DNA of 64,000 bases from Dyella mobilis (GCF_016904945.1 NZ_JADIKF010000040.1:806001-870000), one strand, 5' to 3'; numbered from the stretch's first letter, positions 8,687-17,305 are shown. Program-made: numbers and translations. The notes: generated from the sequence alone by a model not told the origin.

Positions 8687-8803
8687 GCTCACCCTGCCAA
8701 CCGGCCCCTGCTTCCCACGAAACAGGGTGCCGCGCGCCCTTCGCCAGCGAATGTTCGTCCCTGCCTTTACAATACGCGGCTTGTCGTCGCGTGAGGGCTC
8801 TTC

Positions 8804-10009
8804 GTGATCATCCATCCCAAGGTTCGTGGCTTTATCTGCATTACGGCGCATCCGCTCGGTTGCGAGAAAAACGTGCAGGAACAAATCGACATCACCAAGG
8901 CCAGCGGCGCCTTCGCGGCCGGCCCCAAGCGGGTGTTGGTGATCGGCGCCTCGACCGGCTACGGACTGGCATCGCGCATCACGGCCGCCTTTGGCCATGG
9001 CGCCGCCACCCTCGGCGTGTTCCTTGAAAAGCCTTCCAGCGAGGCCAAGCCCGGCACGGCCGGCTGGTACAACTCGGCCGCATTCGACAAGCTCGCCAAG
9101 CAGGCCGGCTTGTACAGCCGCTCGATCAACGGCGATGCCTTTTCGCACGAGACCCGCCAGCGCGCGATCGAAGTGATCAAGAACGAAATGGGCGGCCCGA
9201 TCGACCTGGTGGTCTATTCGCTGGCATCGCCTGTGCGCAAGCTGCCCGATACCGGCGAAGTGGTGCGCTCGGCACTGAAGACCATGGGCAACACCTTCAC
9301 GGCATCGTCGGTCGACACCAACCGCGACACCGTCGTGCAGGCCACGGTCGAGCCGGCCACCGAGCAGGAAATCAAGGACACCGTCACCGTGATGGGCGGT
9401 GAAGACTGGGCGCTGTGGATCGACGCGCTGAGCAAGGCCGGCGTGCTGGCCAAGGACGCCACCACCATCGCCTACAGCTACGTCGGCACCGAAATCACCT
9501 GGCCGATCTACTGGCACGGCACGCTGGGCCAGGCCAAGCAGCATCTGGACAACACTGCGCGCGAACTGCGCACGCGCCATGCCGCCGAAGGCCTGCACGC
9601 CTATGTCGGCGTGATGAAATCCGTCGTCACCCAGGCCAGCTCGGCCATTCCGGTGATTCCGCTGTATGTCTCCATGGTGTTCCGCATCATGAAGGAAAAA
9701 GGCATCCACGAAGGCACCATCGAGCAGATCAACCGCTTGTTCCATCAGTGCCTGTATCGCCAGGACGGCAAGGCGCCGGAAACCGACCAGGAAGGCCGCC
9801 TGCGCCTGGACGACTGGGAACTGCGCGATGACGTGCAGCAGGCATGCAAGGCGCTGTGGCCCACCGTCACCACCGAAAACCTGTGGCAGGACACGGACTA
9901 CGCCGGCTACAAGCACGAGTTCCTGAAGCTGTTTGGCTTCGATCGCAAAGACATCGATTACGACGCGGACGTGAGTCCGGACGTGCATTTCGACGTCGTC
10001 GAATCCTGA
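8804..10009 (+). CDS. fabV: trans-2-enoyl-ACP/CoA reductase FabV
   Basis: A 401-residue FabV, the NADH-dependent reductase that completes each cycle of fatty-acid elongation and is less sensitive to triclosan than FabI. The N-terminus (MIIHPKVRGFICITAHPLGC), the dinucleotide motif VIGASTGYGLA and the active-site Tyr-x8-Lys (Tyr236 in YWHGTLGQAK with Lys245) match the family, as does the length. Start is GTG 8804 with GAGGG upstream, and TACAAT at 8768-8773 is a probable -10 box. It stands alone, with a convergent DeoR gene after it. Confidence 0.97.
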   Translation: MIIHPKVRGFICITAHPLGCEKNVQEQIDITKASGAFAAGPKRVLVIGASTGYGLASRITAAFGHGAATLGVFLEKPSSEAKPGTAGWYNSAAFDKLAKQAGLYSRSINGDAFSHETRQRAIEVIKNEMGGPIDLVVYSLASPVRKLPDTGEVVRSALKTMGNTFTASSVDTNRDTVVQATVEPATEQEIKDTVTVMGGEDWALWIDALSKAGVLAKDATTIAYSYVGTEITWPIYWHGTLGQAKQHLDNTARELRTRHAAEGLHAYVGVMKSVVTQASSAIPVIPLYVSMVFRIMKEKGIHEGTIEQINRLFHQCLYRQDGKAPETDQEGRLRLDDWELRDDVQQACKALWPTVTTENLWQDTDYAGYKHEFLKLFGFDRKDIDYDADVSPDVHFDVVES

Positions 10010-10045
10010 GCAGCTCAGCGCACTTCGATAACACTTCGTGCAGAG

Positions 10046-10069
10046 TCGTCATTCCCGCCCGGCGGGATT
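10046..10069. repeat. REP-like palindromic intergenic element
   Basis: A TCATTCCCGCC/GGCGGGATT palindrome between the convergent fabV and deoR-type genes, of the GTCATTCCCGC kind commonly dispersed between genes in related genomes. It may double as a terminator. Confidence 0.4.
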
Positions 10070-10078
10070 GCCGACCGC

Positions 10079-10834
10079 TCAGGCACGCAGAATCGCAATA
10101 CCGAGCTTCGCAAACGGATCGGTCACCGCCTCGGGCGTATCGCCGTCCACCACCAAAGTCGTGGCAGCAGTCGCCTCCGCAATCACATAAGGCGACGCGG
10201 CATTGAGCTTCTCCGCCGAAGCCAACACCACCACTTCCGCGGCACGCGCCACCAGCGCGCGTTTCACGTACGCCTCCTCCAGGTCACCCGTGCTCAAGCC
10301 TTCGCTGGCATGCACCCCGGTAACACCCATGAAGTAGATATCGGCGCGGATGTGGCCGATGGCTTCGATCGCCGCCGCACCTACCGTCACGATGGAATGC
10401 TTGAACAGGCGTCCGCCGATCATCACCACCTCGACACCCGGGTGATCGACCAGCGCCACCGCGACACTGGGGCTGTGCGTCACCACCGTCGCCCGCAGCG
10501 TCTCGGGAAGCTGCCCGGCCAGCTGTACGCAGGTCGTTCCCCCGTCCAGGATCACCACCTGTCCCGATGAAATGAGGCTGGCCGCTGCGCGTGCGATGGC
10601 TGATTTGGCATCGACGCTGATCTGCTGTCTTTGCACGAAATCGCCGGCGGCCGGCGAGGAAGGCAAGGCCCCGCCATGCACCCGTTGCAGCAGACCCTCC
10701 GCCGCAAGTTCGCGCAAATCGCGCCGAACGGTGTCCTCTGAGACGTCAAAAGCCTCAGCCAGAACCTTGGCGACCACCTGCCCATCCCGCTGCAACGCAG
10801 CCAGGATGGCTTGTTTTCGATGACTGGTCAGCAT
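10079..10834 (-). CDS. DeoR/GlpR-family transcriptional regulator
   Basis: A 251-residue DeoR-family protein. The N-terminal helix-turn-helix reads VSEDTVRRDLRELAAEGLLQRVHGGA, the family signature, and the C-terminal sugar-phosphate-sensing domain has ILDGGTTC and the GVTGV region. Such proteins are usually repressors released by a phosphorylated sugar. It is divergent from nudK, and three TGCACGATA repeats sit in the 80-base space between them, so it probably controls itself and nudK. Confidence 0.92.
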   Translation of the reverse strand: MLTSHRKQAILAALQRDGQVVAKVLAEAFDVSEDTVRRDLRELAAEGLLQRVHGGALPSSPAAGDFVQRQQISVDAKSAIARAAASLISSGQVVILDGGTTCVQLAGQLPETLRATVVTHSPSVAVALVDHPGVEVVMIGGRLFKHSIVTVGAAAIEAIGHIRADIYFMGVTGVHASEGLSTGDLEEAYVKRALVARAAEVVVLASAEKLNAASPYVIAEATAATTLVVDGDTPEAVTDPFAKLGIAILRA

Positions 10835-10840
10835 GGCGTT

Positions 10841-10880
10841 TGCACGATATTCATTGACAATGCACGATATTGCACGATAC
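10841..10880. promoter_or_regulatory. three phased direct repeats (DeoR-type operator) overlapping a -35 box
   Basis: TGCACGATAT at 10841-10850 and 10861-10870 and TGCACGATAC at 10871-10880; start-to-start distances are 20 and 10 bases, two turns and one turn of DNA. A TTGACA hexamer (10854-10859) lies between copies 1 and 2, with GATACC (10876-10881) 16 bases further as a possible -10 for nudK. Confidence 0.7.
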
Positions 10881-10914
10881 CGTTTTTAGCAACCCCTCCC
10901 CCAGGACCCCAGCG

Positions 10915-11502
10915 ATGAGCGAAACCGCCGAACGCATACGCCTGATTTCGAGCCAGGTGCTTTCCGACGACTGGTACCTGTTGAAGAAAACCACCTTCGA
11001 CTTCCTGCGCGCCGACGGCAGTTGGCAACGCCAGCAGCGGGAAACCTACGATCGCGGCAACGGCGCCACCCTGCTGCTGTACCAGCTTGCCTCTCGCCGC
11101 GTGGTGCTGGTTCGACAGTTCCGCTTTCCCGCCTACGTCAATGGCCACCACGGCATGCTGGTGGAAACACCTGCCGGCCTGCTCGACCAGGCCTCACCCG
11201 AGCAGCGCATTCGCGCCGAAGCCGAAGAAGAAACCGGCTACCGCGTGGGCGAGGTTCGCAAGGTGTTCGAGGCTTTCATGAGCCCTGGCTCGGTAACGGA
11301 AAAGCTGTACTTCTTCGTCGCCGAATACGATGCCGGTTCAAAAGTCGGCCAAGGCGGCGGCCTCGAAGACGAAGGCGAGGACATCGAAGTGATGGAGCTG
11401 CCGTTCGACGAAGCGATGGCAATGGTGTGGCGCGGGGAAATTTGCGACGGCAAGACCATCATGCTGCTGCAGTACGCGGCGTTGCACATCTTCGCCGCTT
11501 GA
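10915..11502 (+). CDS. nudK: GDP-mannose pyrophosphatase NudK (Nudix hydrolase)
   Basis: A 195-residue Nudix protein. Recognisable NudK stretches are ETYDRGNGATLLLYQ, VLVRQFRFPAYVNG, EEETGYRVGEVRKVFE and FMSPGSVTEKLYFF; the Nudix core EAEEETGY supplies the metal-binding glutamates. NudK splits GDP-mannose (and ADP-ribose-like compounds) to a sugar phosphate and a nucleoside monophosphate. ATG 10915 is chosen because an upstream in-frame ATG at 10870 lies inside the operator repeats. Control by the divergent DeoR regulator is likely. Confidence 0.88.
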   Translation: MSETAERIRLISSQVLSDDWYLLKKTTFDFLRADGSWQRQQRETYDRGNGATLLLYQLASRRVVLVRQFRFPAYVNGHHGMLVETPAGLLDQASPEQRIRAEAEEETGYRVGEVRKVFEAFMSPGSVTEKLYFFVAEYDAGSKVGQGGGLEDEGEDIEVMELPFDEAMAMVWRGEICDGKTIMLLQYAALHIFAA

Positions 11503-11521
11503 CTCATGCGACGCGCAATAA

Positions 11522-11547
11522 AAAAGGGCCGGTAAACCGGCCCTTTT
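11522..11547. terminator. bidirectional terminator
   Basis: A perfect 11-bp stem AAAAGGGCCGG/CCGGCCCTTTT (11522-11532, 11537-11547) with loop TAAA; A and T runs on both sides serve nudK and the convergent propeller gene. Confidence 0.9.
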
Positions 11548-11563
11548 CCACTGCATCTCAAAC

Positions 11564-12727
11564 TCAACGCATGATGCCGGTATGCCCCAGCGAGTAGCGG
11601 CCGGGCTGCGGCCACACGGCCAGGCCGTGCGGCTCCATGCCGACCTTGACGATCTTCACCTTGCCGGTGGCCGTGTCGAACGCGTACACCACGTCATCGA
11701 AGCGGCCCGACAGCCACAACCATTTGCCATCGGCGGAAACGTTGCCCATATCCGGGCTGCCGCCACCGGGGATCGGCCAGTTGGCGACGACCTTGCGCGT
11801 GGCAAAATCGATCACCGACACGCTGCCCGGGCCGTTGCGCGGGCCGTGCACCTTGTTCGAGCCGCGATTGGCGACATACAGCTTGGTACCGTCGCGGCTG
11901 GGGTATTCGCCGTGGGTACCGATGCCGGTCTTGATGAAACCGATCTTGGTGAAGCTGTCGCCGTCGATCAGGAACACGCCGTCGGCCATCATGTCGGCCA
12001 CATAGAACACCTTGCCGTCCGGAGAGACGCGGATGTCCTGCGGCATGCCGCCCTTGTGCAATTCGAGGTAGCCCACGACCTTCTGGTTGACCATGTCGAT
12101 CTTGGCCACCTTGCCGCCGAATTCGCAGGTGAAGATCGCGTACTTGCCGTCGATGGAGAAATCGGCGTGGTTGATGCCCTTGCATTCGGGCACTTCCAGG
12201 CTGTGCTTCAGCGCCATGGTGTGCGCATCGCGGAAATCCAGGCGCGCATGCGCTTCGGCGACCACGATCGCTTCCTGGCCGTTCGGCGTGAAGTACATGT
12301 TGTACGGATCGTCGACCATCACTTCCTTGCCCGGCTTGCCGGTCATCGGGTCGATCGGGGTAAGGCTGCCGTCGTTGCGGCCTTCGGCGTTATTGGTGAC
12401 CCACAGCGTCTTGAGGTCCCACGCCGGCACCACGTGCTGCGGGCTGCGGCCGACCTTGAATTTGTCGACCACGGTGAAGGTGGTCGGATCGATCACGTAG
12501 ACATCGTTGGAGCGCAGGTTGGGCACGTAGATGCGCGTCAAGGCGCCCTTCACCGCCGGGCTGAACATGTTGCTGCCGGCGTTGCTGTACATGTCGCTGG
12601 GATTGGTCACCGGCGGCATGCCGGGAACGGTGGTTACCGTTTGCGCCACGGCGGCGGCAGAGATACACAGACCTGCCAGCACGGCACCGGCAAACGAGGC
12701 AAGACGCCCAAAACGATCAGATTTCAC
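11564..12727 (-). CDS. exported YncE-like beta-propeller protein
   Basis: A 387-residue protein starting at GTG 12727 with a clean Sec signal peptide (hydrophobic stretch ending SAAAVAQ). The mature part has repeated seven-bladed-propeller blades of the YVTN/YncE type, for example YVPNLRSNDVYVIDP, KVGRSPQHVVPAWD and YVANRGSNKV. Such proteins are periplasmic or secreted; ligands are mostly unknown. It lies 52 bases downstream of the creatininase-family gene on the same strand, so the two are probably co-transcribed. An upstream TTG at 12754 is in frame but would spoil the signal peptide. Confidence 0.85.
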   Translation of the reverse strand: MKSDRFGRLASFAGAVLAGLCISAAAVAQTVTTVPGMPPVTNPSDMYSNAGSNMFSPAVKGALTRIYVPNLRSNDVYVIDPTTFTVVDKFKVGRSPQHVVPAWDLKTLWVTNNAEGRNDGSLTPIDPMTGKPGKEVMVDDPYNMYFTPNGQEAIVVAEAHARLDFRDAHTMALKHSLEVPECKGINHADFSIDGKYAIFTCEFGGKVAKIDMVNQKVVGYLELHKGGMPQDIRVSPDGKVFYVADMMADGVFLIDGDSFTKIGFIKTGIGTHGEYPSRDGTKLYVANRGSNKVHGPRNGPGSVSVIDFATRKVVANWPIPGGGSPDMGNVSADGKWLWLSGRFDDVVYAFDTATGKVKIVKVGMEPHGLAVWPQPGRYSLGHTGIMR

Positions 12728-12779
12728 AGCAATTTCCCTAGGTAGAGAAGACAACGGATTTGTTTTCAGCCGGTCGGCG

Positions 12780-13595
12780 TCAGCGCCCCGCCGTATCTTT
12801 CCGGATGGCGTCGACCGTGCGCGAAACTATAGCATCGACCCCCAATTGGCCGAGTTCGGCGCTGGAACGATGCGGATCGCCGCCATACACGCCGTCGGCC
12901 GCACCCAGTTTCGGGCTGGCCTTGAGCGCATTCAGGCGCACCATTTGCGGTGCAACGGCAAGCTGCAGCGAGGTATCGGCCAGGCCGGCATGCGTGCCAA
13001 TTTCGTCGTCGCGGTAGCCGCGCTGGCGCAGGATCTGGGCAAAGCCTTCCGAAGAAGCCTGGTAATACTCCGGCGGCAGGAAGGCACGCGCGTTGGTACC
13101 GGCCCAGGTCTTGTTGAGATGATCCACCACCAGCTTCAGGTCTTTCTGGTAACCGCCGTGATCGCCCAGGAAAACGATATTGCGAAAGCCGTGCACGGCG
13201 AAACTGTTGGCCGCCGACTCCAGCAGCTTTTCGAAGACGTCGTCGGGAATGGTGATGGTACCTGGGAAGCGCATGTGCGAAGTCGGCGGCGCATAGCCGC
13301 CCTCCGGCACGTAGGCAACCACCGGTGCCACCAGCGCATTGCCCAGCTTTTGCGCGATCGCGTCGGCGAGGTATTGCGCACGCACGTTGTGCTTGCCCAC
13401 TGCCACGTACGGCCCGCTTTGCTCCGTGCCGCCGATGGGAATGATGAGCGTGGTCTTGCCCGCGCGAACCTGGTCGCGCAGCTCCGTCCAGGTCAGGTCT
13501 TGCACCTGGACAGTCCGCGGCGTTTGCGCAAGCGATGCACTGGCGGCGATCAGCAAAACGACAGACGCGATAACGCGTCGTAATGAATCATGCAT
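12780..13595 (-). CDS. exported creatininase-family amidohydrolase (variant metal ligands)
   Basis: A 271-residue protein starting at ATG 13595 with a signal peptide (LLIAASASLAQ). The creatininase fold (PF02633) is recognisable by PIGGTEQSGPYVAVGKHN, FLGDHGGY and the terminal region. In the classical family the first motif reads EQHG...GTD; here it is EQSG...GKH, so a metal-binding His is Ser and the Asp position is His. It may be a distinct subfamily with rearranged ligands. Export is also unlike cytoplasmic creatininase. Its partner downstream is the exported propeller protein. Confidence 0.78.
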   Translation of the reverse strand: MHDSLRRVIASVVLLIAASASLAQTPRTVQVQDLTWTELRDQVRAGKTTLIIPIGGTEQSGPYVAVGKHNVRAQYLADAIAQKLGNALVAPVVAYVPEGGYAPPTSHMRFPGTITIPDDVFEKLLESAANSFAVHGFRNIVFLGDHGGYQKDLKLVVDHLNKTWAGTNARAFLPPEYYQASSEGFAQILRQRGYRDDEIGTHAGLADTSLQLAVAPQMVRLNALKASPKLGAADGVYGGDPHRSSAELGQLGVDAIVSRTVDAIRKDTAGR

Positions 13596-13688
13596 GGTGG
13601 CGAATACGGCAAAGGGGATGCAGTGCCATATGGTTGCATGCCCCACTTGCTCATGCACGCCTGCCCGATGATTTGCCTGCGTTTTGCC

Positions 13689-14003
13689 TCATTCGCTGGC
13701 GGGGATGGCCCGGCGAAAAACGCTTTCCCAATACGCGATGCGCTCCGAATACACCTCGCGCACCGACTCTGGCTGGTCGTCCTGCAGACTGCGTACCAGC
13801 GTGATCGGCAGCGTCGCCGAGGCCATTTGCCGCCAGGTATCGGCCGCGTCCCGCAGATGGGAATGCGATGCCAGCAGCGCAGCAATCACTTGTTGATCCA
13901 CCATCTGTTGCGCACTCAACGCCATCAGGCCTTCAAGCGCCATGTCAGTGCGTGCAGAGACAAACGCAACAGCCTCACCCCAATTTTTGAAGCTGACGTC
14001 CAT
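13689..14003 (-). CDS. small hypothetical protein (phasin-like helical profile)
   Basis: A 104-residue protein with a strong GCGAGGAG site before ATG 14003. It is Ala-rich and predicted largely helical, with stretches such as MALSAQQMVDQQVIAALLASHSH cut into amphipathic helices. The profile resembles phasins, which coat polyhydroxyalkanoate granules, but no clear family motif is visible and no PHA gene is nearby. I do not assign a function. Confidence 0.6.
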   Translation of the reverse strand: MDVSFKNWGEAVAFVSARTDMALEGLMALSAQQMVDQQVIAALLASHSHLRDAADTWRQMASATLPITLVRSLQDDQPESVREVYSERIAYWESVFRRAIPASE

Positions 14004-14103
14004 GGACGGCTCCTCGCTGGAAGGGGAAGAACCCAGCCTATCACCAAGCGACGCGGAATTTTGTCATCAGCGCGTCTACGCCGTCGCTGCCTGTGAGCTT
14101 CCC

Positions 14104-14607
14104 TTAAGGTTCGCCGTCCCAATAATCGAGACCGTTTTCAGCGCGTTGCACCACACTTACGCGTGTCGCATCCGGTTGGTAGGCAATAGCTGAATATTTG
14201 CCCGAATCCGGATACTCCACCAATTCAGGTGTCTCACGCGTGCTGATCGACAGGTATTTCAGCGGCGCATCGGAGGTATTGATGATCTGATGCGGATAAT
14301 CGGGCCCCGGCGGAATGAAGATCACGTCGCCGCAACCGATCGGCAGCAACTCTCCAGCCACGCGCAAGCTTCCCGAGCCTTCCAGCACGATGAACATTTC
14401 CTCTTGCGCGTAATGAAAATGATATGGGCAGGACCGCTTGCCCGGCGCCACCGTATCGATGGATGCACCCAGCTTGCTCGCCGCGGTGCCGGTACCCAGG
14501 CGTGCGCAAACCGTGTCGTAAAGCGGATCGCGCGTTTCGCGCACCGTGCTCGCTGCATTGAAATTGCGAATCAGCTTGCCGGCCAGTTCCCGTGCTCTTT
14601 CCGTCAT
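14104..14607 (-). CDS. cupin-domain protein
   Basis: A 167-residue single-domain cupin. Both motifs are complete: CPYHFHYAQEEMFIVLEG (His-x-His-x3-Glu) and GDVIFIPPGPDYPHQIIN (the His), giving a three-His one-Glu metal site. The N-terminal 30 residues are helical. Start ATG 14607 has GGAG six bases upstream. Such proteins are isomerases, dioxygenases or sugar-binding proteins; which one is not visible. It follows the zinc-finger gene by 14 bases. Confidence 0.85.
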   Translation of the reverse strand: MTERARELAGKLIRNFNAASTVRETRDPLYDTVCARLGTGTAASKLGASIDTVAPGKRSCPYHFHYAQEEMFIVLEGSGSLRVAGELLPIGCGDVIFIPPGPDYPHQIINTSDAPLKYLSISTRETPELVEYPDSGKYSAIAYQPDATRVSVVQRAENGLDYWDGEP

Positions 14608-14621
14608 CGAAGCTCCATTGC

Positions 14622-14885
14622 TCAACGAAGTTGACTGTCCTTGCTGCCACGCCGGTTATAGAGCGCAGCCGTACGCTCGGCATCCTGTGCCTCTTGGCAT
14701 GCGACGCACAGGCGCACCCCGGGCACGGCGTTGCGCCGTGCTTCGGGAATGGGCGCATCGCACTCTTGGCAATGCGTCAAACCAGGGCCTTTCTTCAACT
14801 GGCGCCTGGCGCGCTGGACGGCATCGTTGACCGTGGCGTCGATCTGGTCCTGCACGGCGCCATCGCCAGCCCAACCGGTGGCCAT
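14622..14885 (-). CDS. ybiI: DksA/TraR-type zinc finger protein YbiI
   Basis: An 87-residue protein matching E. coli YbiI in length and layout: MATGWAGDGAVQDQID at the start, CQEC and CVAC as the four-Cys zinc finger, and the conserved end YNRRGSKDSQLR. It belongs to the DksA/TraR zinc-finger group but lacks the long coiled coil that DksA inserts into RNA polymerase. GGAGGC precedes ATG 14885. It probably shares a transcript with the cupin gene. Confidence 0.9.
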   Translation of the reverse strand: MATGWAGDGAVQDQIDATVNDAVQRARRQLKKGPGLTHCQECDAPIPEARRNAVPGVRLCVACQEAQDAERTAALYNRRGSKDSQLR

Positions 14886-14949
14886 GGGAGCCTCCTGAAA
14901 CTTACCGACGAGCCTGTCATGTTACTCGCCGTCCACGAGCGGCGCAGCT

Positions 14950-15702
14950 TCATGCTGTCTGGGCATTCAGCACCGGCTCCCATACGTGATCGGGGTAGTA
15001 ATGCCCCATCATCCGGTGCACATAGGCCACCAGGTTCGAGCGGGCCAGAACGGCCTGCCGCAAGGGCGTATCGAAGAACGGGGTCAGTACCGAGGCGAGT
15101 ACGCCCAATGCCGTGGCGTCCACGCTGCTGGGCCGCTCGCCCATGAGGTAACGGCGGCCACCGAGCCACTGCGCCACAGCCTCGATGGAGCGCTCGCCCA
15201 GCCGGGCTATCTCCTCGGCGGAGTGGCGCCCGATGCCGTGCGCGCGCATATCCTCCTGCTTGCGCGCCTGCATTTGCTGGCGCAGTTGCTCGCGTTCGGC
15301 TTCAGGGGCGAAGTCGGCAAAGCGCGCCGGTCCCTTGGCGAAATTCTCCGGAACGATCCAGCGGAACCAGACCATGGCGAAGTACAGGTGATCTTCGAGC
15401 AGGCGCTCGATCGCCCACGATTCCGCGCGCTGGCGCGAATCCAGCCCGGCATCCAGGTCGATCCCGTATTTGCGTTCCAGGTGTTCGCGGATAAAAGTGG
15501 AATCGGCAACCACCTCGCCATCGTCGACGATGTAGGGCACCTTGCCCTTCGGCGCCTGCGGCGGAATGCACGATTCCCGCTGGTAAGCCAATCCGGCCAT
15601 TTTCAGCTGCACTTCGGTCTTGATCACGAACGGGCTGGTATCGGGCATGCCGAAACCGGCGCGGGTAGCGTAAAGAGTGAGGGTCGAAGGCGACATGTCC
15701 AT
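14950..15702 (-). CDS. glutathione S-transferase-like protein (metaxin/FAXC type)
   Basis: About 250 residues. The N-terminal thioredoxin-like part has KVPYIVDDGEVVADSTFI, the Pro and Glu/Ser positions that in GSTs hold the glutathione gamma-glutamyl group. The C-terminal helical part has RYLMGERPSSVDATALGVL. This layout is the GST_N_4/GST_C_6 (metaxin, FAXC) subgroup, whose bacterial role is poorly known. I start at ATG 15702; ATG 15696 is also possible and neither has a strong ribosome binding site. Confidence 0.82.
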   Translation of the reverse strand: MDMSPSTLTLYATRAGFGMPDTSPFVIKTEVQLKMAGLAYQRESCIPPQAPKGKVPYIVDDGEVVADSTFIREHLERKYGIDLDAGLDSRQRAESWAIERLLEDHLYFAMVWFRWIVPENFAKGPARFADFAPEAEREQLRQQMQARKQEDMRAHGIGRHSAEEIARLGERSIEAVAQWLGGRRYLMGERPSSVDATALGVLASVLTPFFDTPLRQAVLARSNLVAYVHRMMGHYYPDHVWEPVLNAQTA

Positions 15703-15757
15703 GGCTCGCAACAGGAAGGTAGGCGTAGCTTGGGGGCCTGCTGCTGACACCGTCGTG

Positions 15758-16402
15758 TCAGCAACGCCTGGGGATTGTGCCACCGCATTCGTGCCATTCC
15801 AGCACGCTGGGCGATACCAGCCCGGAAAGATCGATGCCTACCGCCTTGCAGGCATCGAGCGTATCGGCCAGGACCTTCGCGGGACGAGCATCGCGCGCCT
15901 GCACCGGCAGATTGAGCGCCTGCCACTCGATCAGGTCCAGCAAGCGCGATGACCACTCATAGAGCGCATCGGCGCGCTCCGTAAAACGGTGATGAAACCA
16001 GGCTCGCAACGGCGCGTGCACGTCGTATCCATAGCGCTCGGCAATCCGGCCAGCAAAGGCGCCGACTTCGCCGGCGATGCCGCGAAACCACTCGGTATGC
16101 CCTCCCGCCGCCTCCGACACCAATAACGGAGCGCTGGCCCGATGCTCCGGCCAGCGTTCGATCAGCAGTCGCTCCACGCGCCGCGCATCGCGCAGTGCAC
16201 GCGTCTCGATCAGCATCCCCTGCTCCAGGTCGAACAGCGCGAAGAAGCGCGGATGAAAGCTGCGGAAGCGCTGGACGGGGTCATGGGTAAAGCCCACCTT
16301 GGTCAGGTCTTCTCCCATGCTTGGCAGCACGTAGACAAAAGTCCGCCCTCGGCGAGGCTCATGCAAGACATCCAGGTTGAGATACGCATCCGGCTCGTTC
16401 AC
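15758..16402 (-). CDS. GIY-YIG/T5orf172-like nuclease-fold protein
   Basis: A 214-residue protein beginning at GTG 16402. Residues about 20-50 read FVYVLPSMGEDLTKVGFTHD, resembling the first strands of GIY-YIG/T5orf172 domains, with the Arg of QRFRSFHPRFF; a Glu (RRVERLLIERWPEH) could be the metal ligand. The canonical GIY and YIG triplets are replaced (VYV, KVGF), so activity is uncertain. The C-terminal half is not recognised. It is divergent from the methylase gene at 16487 with 84 bases between, and may share its promoter region. Confidence 0.6.
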   Translation of the reverse strand: MNEPDAYLNLDVLHEPRRGRTFVYVLPSMGEDLTKVGFTHDPVQRFRSFHPRFFALFDLEQGMLIETRALRDARRVERLLIERWPEHRASAPLLVSEAAGGHTEWFRGIAGEVGAFAGRIAERYGYDVHAPLRAWFHHRFTERADALYEWSSRLLDLIEWQALNLPVQARDARPAKVLADTLDACKAVGIDLSGLVSPSVLEWHECGGTIPRRC

Positions 16403-16486
16403 AGCACTTCCCAGGATGTCCGGGCAACTCGACCGGCAACGATTATCGGGCAATACTTCGCCGCTAGCCGTTCGGGGGAGAAACGA

Positions 16487-17305
16487 TTGAACCAAGCACC
16501 GTCATCCAAAGGCAGCCTGGCCTGCGTGGGCATCGGCATCACCCTGGGTTCGCACATCGGCGCACTGGCCCGCAGCCACATCGAGCAGGCCGACGTGGTG
16601 TTCATGGGGGTCTCCGATGGCGTGGTCGAGCTGTGGCTCAAAGGCATGAACCCGGACACGCGCAGCCTGCAGCCCTATTACGCGGAAGGTAAATCACGCC
16701 TAGATACCTACCGGGAAATGGTGGAGGCCATGATGACCGAGGTCCGTGCCGGCAAGCGCGTTTGCGGAGTGTTTTACGGCCATCCCGGCGTTTTCGCCTG
16801 GGCGCCGCACAAAGCCGTCGAAACGGCTCGCAGCGAAGGCTTTCCGGCGCAGATGGAGCCGGGCATCTCCTCTGAGGACTGTTTATATGCCGACATCGGC
16901 ATAGATCCTGCCACTTTCGGCTGCCAGCACTACGAAACCAGCCAATTCATGCTTTACCGGCGGCGCATCGATCCGAGCGCCTGGCTGATCCTGTGGCAGA
17001 TAGGCCTGGCCGGCGACAAGACCAACCTCCGCACTACCACCGGGCCCGCCTACAGGCAGGTATTGGTGGAAATCCTGGCGCGCGACTATCCACTGGATCA
17101 CGAGGTCATTATTTACCAGGCTGCAACCCTGCCCATTCAAACGCCGCGTATCGAGCGGTTGGCGCTCGAAATGTTGCCCCGGGCGGAAGTCGGCATGACG
17201 GACACACTGGCCATTCCACCCGCACGCGGCATGGAAATGGACCCCGGCGTCCTGGCGCAGCTGCACGCGCTGGACAGCGAACTGGGGACGCTCCTTTCAG
17301 GTTGA
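16487..17305 (+). CDS. borosin-type peptide backbone N-methyltransferase (TP-methylase fold)
   Basis: A 272-residue protein of the tetrapyrrole-methylase superfamily (PF00590). It aligns along its length with the methyltransferase domain of fungal omphalotin enzyme OphMA: GSLACVGIGI, YYAEGKSRLDTY, VCGVFYGHPGVF and PGISSEDCLYADIGIDP. The four residues known to matter in OphMA (Tyr66, Arg72, Tyr76, Tyr98) correspond here to Tyr65, Arg71, Tyr75 and Tyr97, a constant offset of one. In borosins this domain N-methylates backbone amides using SAM. Fungal enzymes carry their substrate fused; this one ends after the catalytic domain, and the candidate substrate is the next gene, as in bacterial split borosins. 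Start is TTG 16487 with GGGGGAG ideally spaced; longer in-frame starts would run into the divergent gene. Confidence 0.87.
   Translation: MNQAPSSKGSLACVGIGITLGSHIGALARSHIEQADVVFMGVSDGVVELWLKGMNPDTRSLQPYYAEGKSRLDTYREMVEAMMTEVRAGKRVCGVFYGHPGVFAWAPHKAVETARSEGFPAQMEPGISSEDCLYADIGIDPATFGCQHYETSQFMLYRRRIDPSAWLILWQIGLAGDKTNLRTTTGPAYRQVLVEILARDYPLDHEVIIYQAATLPIQTPRIERLALEMLPRAEVGMTDTLAIPPARGMEMDPGVLAQLHALDSELGTLLSG

Noticed and set aside
7793..9988. 731-residue open frame on the minus strand
   Set aside because: It lies antisense to the ferritin-like/CDGSH gene and fabV, both of which have clear motifs; long antisense frames are expected in GC-rich coding DNA.
15758..16402. Homing endonuclease or mobile element from the GIY-YIG-like domain
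   Set aside because: Motif triplets are altered and there are no repeats or intron signs around it.
16142..16486. N-terminal extension of the borosin methyltransferase frame
   Set aside because: It would overlap the divergent GIY-YIG-like gene and shows no domain; TTG 16487 has an ideal Shine-Dalgarno and the OphMA-like alignment begins right after it.
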